Positions 42,612-51,071 of a stretch of DNA of 64,000 nt are shown here, piece after piece. The stretch is from positions 558,001 through 622,000 of the forward strand of contig JAHZIX010000045.1 of assembly GCA_022601195.1 (NCBI GenBank), written 5' to 3'. The position numbers were made by a program, and so were the translations under genes. Every line of letters begins with the position of its first letter. Position 1 is the first letter of the stretch. The notes beneath the pieces are model-generated. The model was not told the DNA's origin, ran no database searches, and worked only from the letters and a program-made list of their open reading frames with translations. This stretch comes from Deltaproteobacteria bacterium (lineage in GTDB: Bacteria; Acidobacteriota; Thermoanaerobaculia; Multivoradales; JAHZIX01).

Positions 42612-44897
42612 ATGTCTACCGATCAACGAGAAGAAGCACTCAGATACCACTCCCTGGGCCGCCGAGGCAAAATCGAGGTGGTCCCCACCAAGCCCACCTC
42701 TACTCAGCAGGACCTTTCCCTCGCCTACACTCCCGGTGTTGCCGTGCCCTGTGAGGAGATTCATCGCGATCCCCTGCTGGCCTACGAATATACCGCCAAG
42801 GGAAATTTGGTGGGCGTCATCACCAACGGTACCGCAGTGCTCGGGCTGGGCAACATCGGTCCTGCCGCCGGCAAACCCGTTATGGAAGGCAAGGGCGTTC
42901 TTTTCAAGCGCTTTGCGGACATCGACGTTTTCGATCTCGAGCTCGAGACCCTCGACGTAGAAGAGTTCATCCAAGCCGTCAAGCTGATGGAGCCGACCTT
43001 TGGAGGCATTAACCTCGAAGACATCCGGGCTCCGGAGTGTTTTGAGATCGAAACTCGTCTCAAGGAAGAGATGAACATACCTGTGTTCCACGATGACCAG
43101 CACGGCACGGCCATCATTTCCGCTGCCGCCCTGCTCAACGCTCTGGAGCTGACCGGCAAGAAAATCGACCAGGTGCGTATGGTTTTTTCCGGTGCCGGCG
43201 CCGCGGCCATAGGCTGCCTTCGGTTGTATCTTCGCCTAGGAGTGCTCAGGGAGAACGTCCTGCTCTGTGACAGCAAAGGCGTGGTGCATACCGAGCGCGC
43301 CGACTCTTTGCCTCCTCACAAAAAAGAATTCGCCGTGGAAACAGATCTGCGGACTCTCGAAGATGCCATCCGAGGGGCAGATGTGTTCTTCGGTCTGTCG
43401 GTGGCGGGGACCTTGACTCAAGACATGGTCCGCTCCATGGCTTCGAGCCCCATCGTCTTCGCCATGGCCAACCCGGACCCGGAGATTTCCTACCCGGATG
43501 CTCGAGCTGCTCGGCCAGACGTGATCGTCGCTACCGGCCGCAGTGATTTCCCCAATCAAGTCAACAACGTTCTGGGCTTTCCTTTCATCTTTCGCGGCGC
43601 TCTGGATGCTCGGGCGAAAGAGATCAATGACGAGATGGTGGAGGCTGCTGTCAAGGCACTCGCTGAGCTCGCCAAGGAAGATGTACCGGACTCCGTGCTC
43701 AAGGCCTACGGTCTCGACAGTCTTCGTTTTGGCCCGGACTACTTGATACCCAAACCCTTCGACTATCGAGTCCTGCTGCGAGTCTCACCGGCGGTCGCCA
43801 AGGCAGCCATGGACAGTGGGGTGGCGCAGCGAAACATCGATGACTTGGAAGCCTATCGCAGCCGTCTCGAGGTCATCATCTCCCGCCGTTTAGAGCTGAT
43901 GCGGGGTCTTATCGATCGGGCCCGCCGAAACCCCAAGCGAGTCGTGTTTCCGGAAGGAGAGCACGAGAAAATACTTCGGGCTGCCAAGATTCTGGTCGAT
44001 CGCGGCATTGCCCACCCAGTTCTCCTAGCCCGTAAAGAGGTGGTGGCAGAGAGGATGAAAGAACTGGATTTGTCAGAGGATCAGGTCACTCTCATTCACA
44101 GTATCAACTCAGAGAAACTGGAAAGTTACGCAGAGGCCTTGCATCGCCACCGGCGTCGGGAAGGCATGACTCTGGAAGATGCTCGTCGGCGCCTTCGGCA
44201 GCGCAACTACTACGGCCCCATGATGGTGGCTCAGGGGGATGCCGATGGTTTGATCTCTGGGCTGACTCAGGAGTATTCGGACACCATTCGTCCGGCTTTG
44301 GAGGCCATCGGTGTCGAGAGTGGCGTCAAGCGGGTGGCCGGCGCCTATATTCTGATTCTCAAGAACCGACTTTTCATTTTCGCGGACACCACCGTAAACA
44401 TCGATCCCAGCGCGGAAGAGCTAGCAGAGATCGCCCTTCTGAGTGCTCGCTTCGCTCGCCGTTTCAATCTCGTGCCGCGAGTTGCCATGCTGTCATTTTC
44501 GAATTTCGGCTCCAACAAGCACCCGGCGGCGAGGAAGGTGCGCCAGGCGGTGTCTTTGGTCAAAGGCCGTGCTCCGGACCTGGAGATCGACGGAGAGATG
44601 CAGGCGGATACCGCGGTGGTGGATTCCATCCTCAAGGAGTCTTACCCTTGGAGCTCTCTCACGGGTTCGGCAAACGTTCTGGTGTTTCCGGAGCTACAGA
44701 GTGCCAATATCGCTTACAAGCTGATCTGGCGGCTGGCAGACGCGGAGGCCATTGGACCCGTGCTGCTCGGTATGCGGCGACCGGTTCACGTCTTGCAGCG
44801 CGGGGTCGAGGTTACCGATATCGTCAACATGGCGGCCATTTGTGTGGTGGATGCTCAGGAGTTGGAGCGATCCAAAAGTTTGGTGGAAGAGATCTGA
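42612..44897 (+). CDS. maeB: NADP-dependent malic enzyme with phosphotransacetylase domain
   Basis: 761 residues, the MaeB layout. Residues 1-420 are the malic enzyme: YTPGVAVPC, NGTAVLGLGNIGP, the metal/substrate motif FHDDQHGTA, and the Rossmann GAGAAAIGC. Residues 430-761 match phosphate acetyltransferase (RVVFPEGEHEKILRAA, FADTTVNIDPSAEELAEIA, SFSNFGS). The enzyme makes pyruvate and NADPH from malate; the second domain is usually regulatory (acetyl-CoA sensing) rather than catalytic. ATG start. Probably its own transcription unit. Confidence 0.96.
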   Translation: MSTDQREEALRYHSLGRRGKIEVVPTKPTSTQQDLSLAYTPGVAVPCEEIHRDPLLAYEYTAKGNLVGVITNGTAVLGLGNIGPAAGKPVMEGKGVLFKRFADIDVFDLELETLDVEEFIQAVKLMEPTFGGINLEDIRAPECFEIETRLKEEMNIPVFHDDQHGTAIISAAALLNALELTGKKIDQVRMVFSGAGAAAIGCLRLYLRLGVLRENVLLCDSKGVVHTERADSLPPHKKEFAVETDLRTLEDAIRGADVFFGLSVAGTLTQDMVRSMASSPIVFAMANPDPEISYPDARAARPDVIVATGRSDFPNQVNNVLGFPFIFRGALDARAKEINDEMVEAAVKALAELAKEDVPDSVLKAYGLDSLRFGPDYLIPKPFDYRVLLRVSPAVAKAAMDSGVAQRNIDDLEAYRSRLEVIISRRLELMRGLIDRARRNPKRVVFPEGEHEKILRAAKILVDRGIAHPVLLARKEVVAERMKELDLSEDQVTLIHSINSEKLESYAEALHRHRRREGMTLEDARRRLRQRNYYGPMMVAQGDADGLISGLTQEYSDTIRPALEAIGVESGVKRVAGAYILILKNRLFIFADTTVNIDPSAEELAEIALLSARFARRFNLVPRVAMLSFSNFGSNKHPAARKVRQAVSLVKGRAPDLEIDGEMQADTAVVDSILKESYPWSSLTGSANVLVFPELQSANIAYKLIWRLADAEAIGPVLLGMRRPVHVLQRGVEVTDIVNMAAICVVDAQELERSKSLVEEI

Positions 44898-45031
44898 CCC
44901 TCTATGCCTTGAAGGCCGAGGGGAAACCAGATCGAAGGATTCATGGCGGTCTAGGGCCTCCTAGGATAAAATTAGCGGTTCTAGCACTCTAGAAAGATTT
45001 CGTCTGCCCGCTAGGAAAAGGAGTTTGCATC

Positions 45032-45745
45032 GTGAAAAACACTCTCATCAAGGCAATTTGTGCCGCTGCTTTCATTCTGAGCGTAGGTCCCGCCTTCGCC
45101 GAAAAACCTGTTCTCGGTGTTGCTGAGTTCAAAAACACGGCCACCGGTGTCTATTGGTGGCGGGGCGGGGTGGGCTGGGATCTCTCCAGCATGCTCACCA
45201 ATGAACTGGCTTCCACCAACGCGTTTACCTTGGTCGAGCGTTCGAAGCTCGAGCCAGTTCTGGCCGAGCAAGATTTGGCCGACTATGGTCGGGTTCGCAA
45301 GGGCACCGGAGCCAAGGTCGGCCAGTTGACCGGGGCTCAGTACTTAGTCCTTGGTACCGTCACGGCCTTTGAAGACAAAGTCGCCAAAACCGGTGGCGGG
45401 GTGAGTTTCAAGGGCATTCGTGTCGGCGGCAAGAAGGGGGATGCCTACTTGGCCGTGGATCTTCGGGTGGTCGATTCCACCACCGGCGAGATCGCTTTCG
45501 TGCGCACCGTTGAGGGGCGCGCTTCCACCAAGGGCATCAATCTGGGCCTCTACCGCGGTGGATTCGGGGGCAACCTGGCCAAGGAAGAAAAGACGCCCAC
45601 CGGAAAGGCCATTCGCGCCGCTGTGATCGAGATCGCCGACTACCTGGAGTGCGCCATGGTTACCAAGGGTGGTTGCATGGCGGAGTACGACGCCAAGGAA
45701 TCGAAGCGCCGGGCAAGTGGTAAGAAGTCGTTGAAGTTGGACTGA
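45032..45745 (+). CDS. CsgG/HfaB-family secreted protein
   Basis: 237 residues from a GTG with AAAAGGAG 8 nt upstream. A signal peptide (1-23, ending PAFA) precedes a CsgG-type fold: LGVAEFKNT, LSSMLTNELASTNAFTLVERSKLEPVLAEQDL, GQLTGAQYLVLGTVTAFED, and VDLRVVDSTTGEIAFVRTVEG. True CsgG forms the curli secretion pore and is a lipoprotein. This one has no lipobox Cys, and no curlin genes are nearby, so a pore role is doubtful. A Lys/Arg/Ser tail ends the protein. A terminator follows. Confidence 0.87.
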   Translation: MKNTLIKAICAAAFILSVGPAFAEKPVLGVAEFKNTATGVYWWRGGVGWDLSSMLTNELASTNAFTLVERSKLEPVLAEQDLADYGRVRKGTGAKVGQLTGAQYLVLGTVTAFEDKVAKTGGGVSFKGIRVGGKKGDAYLAVDLRVVDSTTGEIAFVRTVEGRASTKGINLGLYRGGFGGNLAKEEKTPTGKAIRAAVIEIADYLECAMVTKGGCMAEYDAKESKRRASGKKSLKLD

Positions 45746-45791
45746 GCCAGCCGCCTTCGCCAGATGCCTAATTCGTTAGGTGTCTAGAAAG

Positions 45792-45824
45792 AGCCCGGGG
45801 ATCGAGTGGTCTCCGGGCTTTCTT
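45792..45824 (+). terminator. Rho-independent terminator after the CsgG-family gene
   Basis: AGCCCGG (45792-45798) pairs with CCGGGCT (45813-45819), followed by TTCTT. The other strand has an A/T-rich flank too, so it may act in both directions. Confidence 0.75.
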
Positions 45825-45840
45825 GTATCTAGGGAAAATG

Positions 45841-45875
45841 AAAAAGGGAGCCTGGCATGACTGCCTCAGGCTCCC
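45841..45875 (-). terminator. Rho-independent terminator after the IPTL-CTERM gene
   Basis: On the minus strand GGGAGCCT and AGGCTCCC form the outer stem, with GGCA and TGCC as an inner stem after a two-base bulge, followed by TTTTT. It sits 84 bp after the stop at 45959. Confidence 0.85.
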
Positions 45876-45958
45876 TAGAATCTTTGGCGGCCGAGATCGT
45901 TAGGCTGTCGAGTTCAGCCCACCGAGACTCAGCCCAGTGAGGCTTGGGCCAACGCGGC

Positions 45959-47107
45959 TCAGACCCGACGGCGGCGCAGCATGAACGAGGCGCCGGCCAA
46001 GAGCGCAACCACCAAGAGCAGGAATCCCCAGGTCGAGAGGGTCGGAACTTCCACCACCGGAGTGGGCGGTTCCGGCGGAGCTCCCCCGCCGACCAACTGA
46101 ATGAACCTCCCACTCACCCCGGCGATCTTGGTCTCCACCAAGTTTCCAGCGCGGTCGATCTCATGAACTCCGCCCCCGTTCGTGGTCAAAATATTGCCGT
46201 TGGGGAGCTCGTAGACCCCGCGAAATCCCCCTAGGCTAGCGGGGTCGTAGGTGCCTACCAGGGCGCCCGTATTGTCCAACTCCATGATGCCCTCCTGGGC
46301 GCCGATGAAGTTGGCGATCAGAATATTTCCGTTGGCCGCCTGGACGAGTTGCTCGGGGAAGGTGTCGATGGGCGCCAGGTCCGCCAAAGGAGCGCCCGCT
46401 GCATCGAAATGATGAATGGCATCGCTGGTAATTCCACCGACCAAGAACTCTCCCACAGCGAGAGAGCCGCCGCCCATGGAAATCTCGAGGACATCGAAGG
46501 GCGAGTCGAGGCCGGCTGCCCCAATGGTCACGAAGTTGCCCAGGAAGTTGCCGGCGGTGTCGAATTCCGCCACCGCGTCATCGTTGCCGCCGCCTCCCAC
46601 AGTCACCAAGAGGTTGCCGTTGGGGCGGAGGGCGATGCCGCGGACATTGTCTAGGATCGAGTTGTCGACTCCACCAGCGGGAGCGAAGGTGCCGACGAAG
46701 GTGCCAGTCAAGTCATATTGTTGCACCACATCTTCGAGCTGGTCTGAGACCAAAATGCTCAAGCCGTCAGCACTCAGAATGGCGTGAATAGGCGTGGAAA
46801 GGTTTGCGGCATCGGCCGGAATGAAATCCGGATCCACCAAATCTCCTGTCATGGGGTCGAAGGCCATGACTCGGTCGTTCGTGGACTCGGGGACCAGGAG
46901 CAGGCCGTCGATGGGCAACATGCCCAGTGCGAGGGCGTGAAGGTCCGGGTCCGGAACCGGGACCGTCCCTGGAGGGGAGTTTTCCTCTCCGGAGATTTCT
47001 GCAGCGAGCTGTTCTGGTGTGGTCGCTTGTGCTGTTACTCCAAGAATAAGGAATGCCAACGCGGCGAGAGCTGCAATGCCTCCGGAAGAATATCGTTTGA
47101 AAGTCAT
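45959..47107 (-). CDS. Exported beta-propeller protein with IPTL-CTERM sorting signal
   Basis: 382 residues. Signal peptide (1-29, ending TAQA). The body has repeating strands of an NHL or SMP-30-like propeller (RVMAFDPMTGDL, VVQQYDLTGTFVGTF, GIALRPNGNLLVT, AVAEFDTAGNFLGNF, IMELDNTGALVGTY, GVYELPNGNILTT). It ends with VPTLSTWGFLLLVV, a membrane segment and RRRR, the tripartite IPTL-CTERM sorting signal. Such proteins are processed by an exosortase and anchored at the cell surface. No exosortase gene is in the window. A promoter is predicted upstream, over the end of the next gene. Confidence 0.88.
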   Translation of the reverse strand: MTFKRYSSGGIAALAALAFLILGVTAQATTPEQLAAEISGEENSPPGTVPVPDPDLHALALGMLPIDGLLLVPESTNDRVMAFDPMTGDLVDPDFIPADAANLSTPIHAILSADGLSILVSDQLEDVVQQYDLTGTFVGTFAPAGGVDNSILDNVRGIALRPNGNLLVTVGGGGNDDAVAEFDTAGNFLGNFVTIGAAGLDSPFDVLEISMGGGSLAVGEFLVGGITSDAIHHFDAAGAPLADLAPIDTFPEQLVQAANGNILIANFIGAQEGIMELDNTGALVGTYDPASLGGFRGVYELPNGNILTTNGGGVHEIDRAGNLVETKIAGVSGRFIQLVGGGAPPEPPTPVVEVPTLSTWGFLLLVVALLAGASFMLRRRRV

Positions 47108-47153
47108 TTCTTTCGTCCCCCCCTCACATGATTAAGTTGGATCTATTTGCTTA

Positions 47154-47183
47154 AATATACCAGACCTGTTGAGCCCTACTCAA
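47154..47183 (-). promoter_or_regulatory. Sigma70-like promoter of the IPTL-CTERM gene
   Basis: TTGAGT (-35) and TATATT (-10) with an 18-nt spacer on the minus strand. The -35 overlaps the stop codon of the methyltransferase gene upstream. A leader of about 40 nt would precede the ATG at 47107. Confidence 0.55.
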
Positions 47184-47851
47184 GCTGGGATGGGGCCGGT
47201 GGCCGGGGAACTCGTGTAGCCGCGAAGAAGCAAGGATCTCCTCGCCGAGCCGCGCACTAGTCGCTGTCCCCAGGAGGTTCGATGGGGCACGGCGCCCGCC
47301 AAGGCCTGGATCTCGGTCAGCTCGATGCCGCACTCTCGGTAGACGGGGACGAGGTCCTCTTGGACTCGATCCTCGGCAAAGGAGGGGAGAGCTTGGCGTC
47401 GCAGATAGTCTTCGTCGCCAAAAATGCTCACATTGATCAACAGAGTCACCGCCGCACCAGGGGCACCTACGGCGGCAAGATTCTTTAGTAACTTCGGCGC
47501 TGGCTCCACCAGAGCACGGAGCAGCCCGCCCCAGGGAAAGTTCACCGTCAGGGCGGTTGCAGATCCTGCCAGAAGCCCCGGGAGCTCTTCTAAAGAGCTC
47601 TGAATCAGCAAGAGGTTGGGGGCACCTCCTTTGGTGATTTTTCGTTGGGCCTTGACGGCCAGCTTCTTGAGAGCGTCGGTGACCGGGTCGATCCCTATCG
47701 TCAGGCAGTCCGGATGTTCCCGGGCATGGCGGTAGGGGAACAGGCCGTCTCCGGTACCGATATCGATCAGGCATGAAGGGTAGCCCTCTCGGAGACTCCG
47801 GAACGTTTCCGCGTCGGCCTTGACCAGTCGTTTACCCTGGAGAATCTGCAT
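47180..47851 (-). CDS. NpmA/KamB-family 16S rRNA (adenine-1408-N1)-methyltransferase
   Basis: 223 residues. It follows remembered E. coli NpmA almost without gaps: M-x-ILxGK start, IDIGTGDG (Asp30), GIDP (Asp55), KGG at 74-76, SLEELPG (near 88), FPWGGLL with Trp107, and SWGQRL with Trp194, matching NpmA Trp107 and Trp197 that hold A1408. NpmA and KamB methylate N1 of A1408 in helix 44, giving high resistance to many aminoglycosides. The gene lies 15 bp after the DUF371-RsmI-like gene on the same strand, and the TlyA-like gene is close by. Chromosomal setting with no transposase suggests an intrinsic gene. Activity is inferred. Confidence 0.9.
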   Translation of the reverse strand: MQILQGKRLVKADAETFRSLREGYPSCLIDIGTGDGLFPYRHAREHPDCLTIGIDPVTDALKKLAVKAQRKITKGGAPNLLLIQSSLEELPGLLAGSATALTVNFPWGGLLRALVEPAPKLLKNLAAVGAPGAAVTLLINVSIFGDEDYLRRQALPSFAEDRVQEDLVPVYRECGIELTEIQALAGAVPHRTSWGQRLVRGSARRSLLLRGYTSSPATGPIPA

Positions 47852-47866
47852 GGAGCTCGGTAGTCC

Positions 47867-49165
47867 TCAATCTTGTCCGTCGCTTTGGCGTAAGCGAAGG
47901 AGGTCGGAATAGGCTTCTTTTTGGGAGGCGCTGGTAGCACGGGCGAGGCTCTTGGCGAGGGTTCGCACGTGGACTCCTTCCTCCAGGAGCGCCAGGAGAA
48001 AGGGGCGATAGGCCACCAGAGAAGGCGACAGTTTAGAGCCCAAGCCTCCCTCCCCGATAGGACCCACTACGATAAAGATGCTCTCCGGCCCAAGGGAGCT
48101 CGAACCGAGAGCTTCGAGGATTTCTGCGGCGGAACCTCGCCAGGCGATCTCCCGACGCCCTCCGGGGTCTCCAACGACGACGACCGACTGGTCTCTGCAG
48201 AGAGTGTCGAGGCGAGCCAGAGTTTGGCGTAGCCGGGCCGAAGAGGAGGGCCAGACGAGGGTCGTCTTAGCCGTTCCTAGAAGTTCCAGCCAAGGCTCGA
48301 GGTCTCGGCGACCCAAAGATGGCGGCAAGAAGAGAGCGGGCTGGGCTGCGATGCCCGAGGACATTAGTGCGGTCAGGCCAGGAGACGGGAACCCCAAAGC
48401 TACCACCACGCAATGGGAATCTCGTCCCTGCCGAATCAGCTCCAACGCCGGCGAACCTTCCACAAGATGGGCTGGCTGAACGGCGAGGCCCAGCCGGTCG
48501 CCCCCTCTGAGGCGGCTGATCAAAGGGGGTAGATCTTCCCGTCCCCGGCAGCGGACGATCTCTTCGTCGCCGCTGCCCAGGCAGAACCTTCGGAGGGTTT
48601 TCGGTTCCGGGGTGATCAGGGTGTCGAGGGCGGGAAGGTGTTGGAGCACTGCCCCGGAGGTCGTAGCCTCGGGCGCCAAGGGGAAGACGATCAGCGACCC
48701 TCGTGGGTGGTCGCCTCGGCTGTTTGGCTTTGCGTTCTCTCGTTGCCTGATCTCCACTTCCAGAATGGTTTCCGATCGGCCCAAGGCAGTGATCAGGCGG
48801 CGATCCAGGTCTGCTGCGCCGAGGGTCGTCTCGGTGGCGAATGTGTTGCCCAATAGGTCCTGGCTGCGGCGAAAGACCAACGAGCTGGAAGTTTTCATGA
48901 GGGGATTGGCAACGGCTTGGAAGCTCTCTTCCAAGGATTCTAAGGGCGGGGCCAGGCGCAAAGAGACTTCCAATGGTCCCCGAAGCTTCGCCACGGTGAG
49001 AGGGTCGTAGTCGGCACCGACTCCAACCACACAGGTGGCGCGGGGGCCGATTTCCGTCTCGTGGGTAAACTCCAAGGTCTTGGAGTGCGTAGCACGCAGG
49101 TTTCGATGACCCCGACAGCGGAAGCGCACTTTCGGCCTTCCATCGATCCCCTTTGCCGGCTCCAT
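47867..49165 (-). CDS. DUF371 domain fused to a degenerate RsmI-like methyltransferase
   Basis: 432 residues. Residues about 10-150 match DUF371, a domain known mainly from Archaea (GHRNLRATHSKTLEFT, CVVGVGADYD, TTLGAADLDRRLITALG). From about 165 the order of segments follows RsmI, the tetrapyrrole-methylase-fold enzyme that 2'-O-methylates 16S C1402: ALDTLITPEPKTLRRF, LISRLRGGDRLGLAV, SPGLTALMSSG, REIAWRGSAAEILEAL, FIVVGPIGEGG. The SAM-loop region (SDAGTP in RsmI) reads AVQPAHLVEG, so catalysis may be lost or altered. It is followed after 15 bp by the NpmA-like gene. Fusion role is unknown. Confidence 0.72.
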   Translation of the reverse strand: MEPAKGIDGRPKVRFRCRGHRNLRATHSKTLEFTHETEIGPRATCVVGVGADYDPLTVAKLRGPLEVSLRLAPPLESLEESFQAVANPLMKTSSSLVFRRSQDLLGNTFATETTLGAADLDRRLITALGRSETILEVEIRQRENAKPNSRGDHPRGSLIVFPLAPEATTSGAVLQHLPALDTLITPEPKTLRRFCLGSGDEEIVRCRGREDLPPLISRLRGGDRLGLAVQPAHLVEGSPALELIRQGRDSHCVVVALGFPSPGLTALMSSGIAAQPALFLPPSLGRRDLEPWLELLGTAKTTLVWPSSSARLRQTLARLDTLCRDQSVVVVGDPGGRREIAWRGSAAEILEALGSSSLGPESIFIVVGPIGEGGLGSKLSPSLVAYRPFLLALLEEGVHVRTLAKSLARATSASQKEAYSDLLRLRQSDGQD

Positions 49166-49254
49166 GGCGATACTCTATCCCGGAGCGAGGTCATCGCCAG
49201 GTCGAGGTTGGGTGTCGCTCGGGAGGATTCTTTGGGGTCTAGGAAAAACATGCC

Positions 49255-49854
49255 ATGAAAGATCACCCCTACGCCAGCCGTGGCGGACTCAAGCTTGCCC
49301 ACGCGCTGAGGACTTTCGGTCTCGATGTCTCCGGTTGGCGGTGTGCCGATTTTGGAGCGAGCACCGGTGGTTTTACGGATTGCCTGCTCCAGAACGGTGC
49401 TGTTTCCGTCGTGGCTGTGGAGACCGGCTATGGCGTTCTGGAGTATCGCCTCCGTCAGGATTCTCGAGTGATCGTTCGGGAACGTACCAACGTGCTTCAT
49501 GCGGAGCTTCCGGATGAACCGGTGGACCTGGTGACGGCAGATCTCAGCTGGACCCGCCAGGAGCGCTTTCTTCCCATCGCCTTGGGTTGGCTGGGTGGCC
49601 GAACCGAGGGCCGTATTCTCTCCTTGGTGAAACCCCACTATGAAGTCGAAGGAAGTGAAAAAGACCTATTGGTCAAAGGAGTCCTCCCCGAGGCGGCAAC
49701 GGGGGCGATTCTGGCGCGGGTCTTGGAGCGCCTACCGAGTTGCGGAGTAGAGGTGCTCGGCTCGACCCGATCTCCTATCCGCGGCGGCGGCTCGCGCAGC
49801 CGCAAGGAGGGCAATGTGGAATATTTGGTGCTCATGGCACCCACCGGGAGCTGA
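49255..49854 (+). CDS. TlyA-like rRNA 2'-O-methyltransferase lacking the S4 domain
   Basis: 199 residues from an ATG. The FtsJ-type core of TlyA is intact: SRGGLKL with the first catalytic Lys, GASTGGFTDCLLQ (SAM), ADLSW (Asp), LVKPHYEV (Lys) and GNVEYLVL (Glu), giving the K-D-K-E tetrad. TlyA methylates 16S C1409 and 23S C1920. The N-terminal S4 RNA-binding domain (about 60 residues) of true TlyA is missing, and no in-frame extension exists upstream, so target choice may differ. It is divergent from the DUF371-RsmI-like gene with an 89-bp gap. Confidence 0.85.
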   Translation: MKDHPYASRGGLKLAHALRTFGLDVSGWRCADFGASTGGFTDCLLQNGAVSVVAVETGYGVLEYRLRQDSRVIVRERTNVLHAELPDEPVDLVTADLSWTRQERFLPIALGWLGGRTEGRILSLVKPHYEVEGSEKDLLVKGVLPEAATGAILARVLERLPSCGVEVLGSTRSPIRGGGSRSRKEGNVEYLVLMAPTGS

Positions 49855-49861
49855 AGTAGCT

Positions 49862-50215
49862 TCAGAAGCCCTCGACGGAGTCTTCTGCAGACGCTCGGTA
49901 GTGGATGGCGAGCCATACCGTGATTTGGTCCCGCGCCGTCGAGACGACTCGGTGCCGGCAATGGGCGGGTAGATTCAAATAATCACCCGGCTGCAAGTGG
50001 ATCCGGCTCTCCTGCCCCTCGATATGGAGACTAGCTTCGCCCTTCACCAGCAACACCCATTCCGGCTGATCCTGGTCATACCAGGAACCCTCCGGTGTCG
50101 AATGACCCTGAGAGACGATGCGTTCGATTCGAAAAGCCTGGCCCTGAAGCAGGTCTTCGAACAGCTCCTCTGGGCCGGCAGCGGGGATGTTTTCGAAGAG
50201 GTTGTCCAGCTTCAT
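49862..50215 (-). CDS. Single-domain cupin protein
   Basis: About 117 residues from the ATG at 50215 (MKLDNLF), the usual start for this cupin type; an ATG at 50236 overlaps the upstream stop by 8 bp. The beta-barrel motifs are GSWYDQDQPEWVLLVKGEA and PGDYLNLPAHCRHRV, with the metal His/Glu set only partly kept (Trp-Glu in the first motif). No enzymatic role can be assigned. It is convergent with the TlyA-like gene (7 bp) and cotranscribed with the exported protein gene upstream. Confidence 0.82.
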   Translation of the reverse strand: MKLDNLFENIPAAGPEELFEDLLQGQAFRIERIVSQGHSTPEGSWYDQDQPEWVLLVKGEASLHIEGQESRIHLQPGDYLNLPAHCRHRVVSTARDQITVWLAIHYRASAEDSVEGF

Positions 50216-50228
50216 GGCTTTTCTAGAG

Positions 50229-50903
50229 TCAGCCATCTGCCACTGGGGGAGCAGACTCCAGCCGGCCTTGGCAGCCGGGCCAGTTGGAAAAGGTGTAGTC
50301 GATGTTGAGAAAGCCTTCGGTGGGTTTGAGGGCCCTAGCACTCAGGACGATGCTCTCGAGACCCCCGGAGAGCTTGGAACCGTCGTCCAGGGTCCACAAT
50401 GTCATCAGAACTTGTTCTTTTTCGAGCAATGCCGTCATCCACTCATGGGGAGCCTGGTAGGCGCTGTCAGCGAGAAGAGTGCTCACCACCTGGTGCTTGC
50501 CGTGGGTTCCCCACAACACCTCGAAGAGGCGGTCGAATTTTTCTCGGACAACGGTCCCGTCCCCACCGTCTACGATCACGGCAGAGGTCGCCTGGAGGCG
50601 ACACAGCCCCTCCTCCGGAGTGATCACCATGGCGAAAGTTTCGAGCTCCCCATGAGACCCGGGCAAGGAATCGGCAACATAGGTGAAAGGGTTGAGCTGC
50701 TGCAACTCACCAGCAATCTCTTGAACCTGCTCCAGGCTCATGCCGGCGGTGAGGCTATAGGCCCCAGGAACGTCATGGGCCTCTCTCTCGGCTTCTTGGC
50801 CCAGGCAAGGAGTGGAGAGCAACCCTACCGGGAGTAAGAACGCGAGAAGGAATGCCCCCAGCCAGGTCCGAAGAGTCTCTCGGAGGATCGTTCCTACCTT
50901 CAT
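50229..50903 (-). CDS. Exported protein of unknown function
   Basis: About 224 residues from the ATG at 50903 (MKVGTILRE), which gives a clean signal peptide (LGAFLLAFLLPVGLLSTPCLGQ). The mature part has SLEQVQEIAGELQQLNPFTYVADSL and EGLCRLQATSAVI. I recognise no family. The stop nearly meets the cupin gene, so the two form an operon. Confidence 0.7.
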   Translation of the reverse strand: MKVGTILRETLRTWLGAFLLAFLLPVGLLSTPCLGQEAEREAHDVPGAYSLTAGMSLEQVQEIAGELQQLNPFTYVADSLPGSHGELETFAMVITPEEGLCRLQATSAVIVDGGDGTVVREKFDRLFEVLWGTHGKHQVVSTLLADSAYQAPHEWMTALLEKEQVLMTLWTLDDGSKLSGGLESIVLSARALKPTEGFLNIDYTFSNWPGCQGRLESAPPVADG

Positions 50904-51071
50904 AGGGATCAGATTAATCGGAGTCGAGTTGAAGCGCAATCTTCCGGCGGGAAGCCGTTAGCCGGCTTCTAGAGCCTGCTTGGGAGAAAGTCTTCATTGC
51001 CAGAACCTATCGATCTCCTCGACCTTCCTCTGGCAACATCCTTGGCCGGAGAGGTATCCTGTTTCTAACCT

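Noticed and set aside
44895..44935. Hairpin after maeB considered as a terminator
   Set aside because: Stems are interrupted and the 3' side is GGGGAAACC with no T-run.
49164..49517. Possible upstream extension supplying an S4 domain to the TlyA-like gene
   Set aside because: The upstream frame is in a different phase and its translation has no S4 features.
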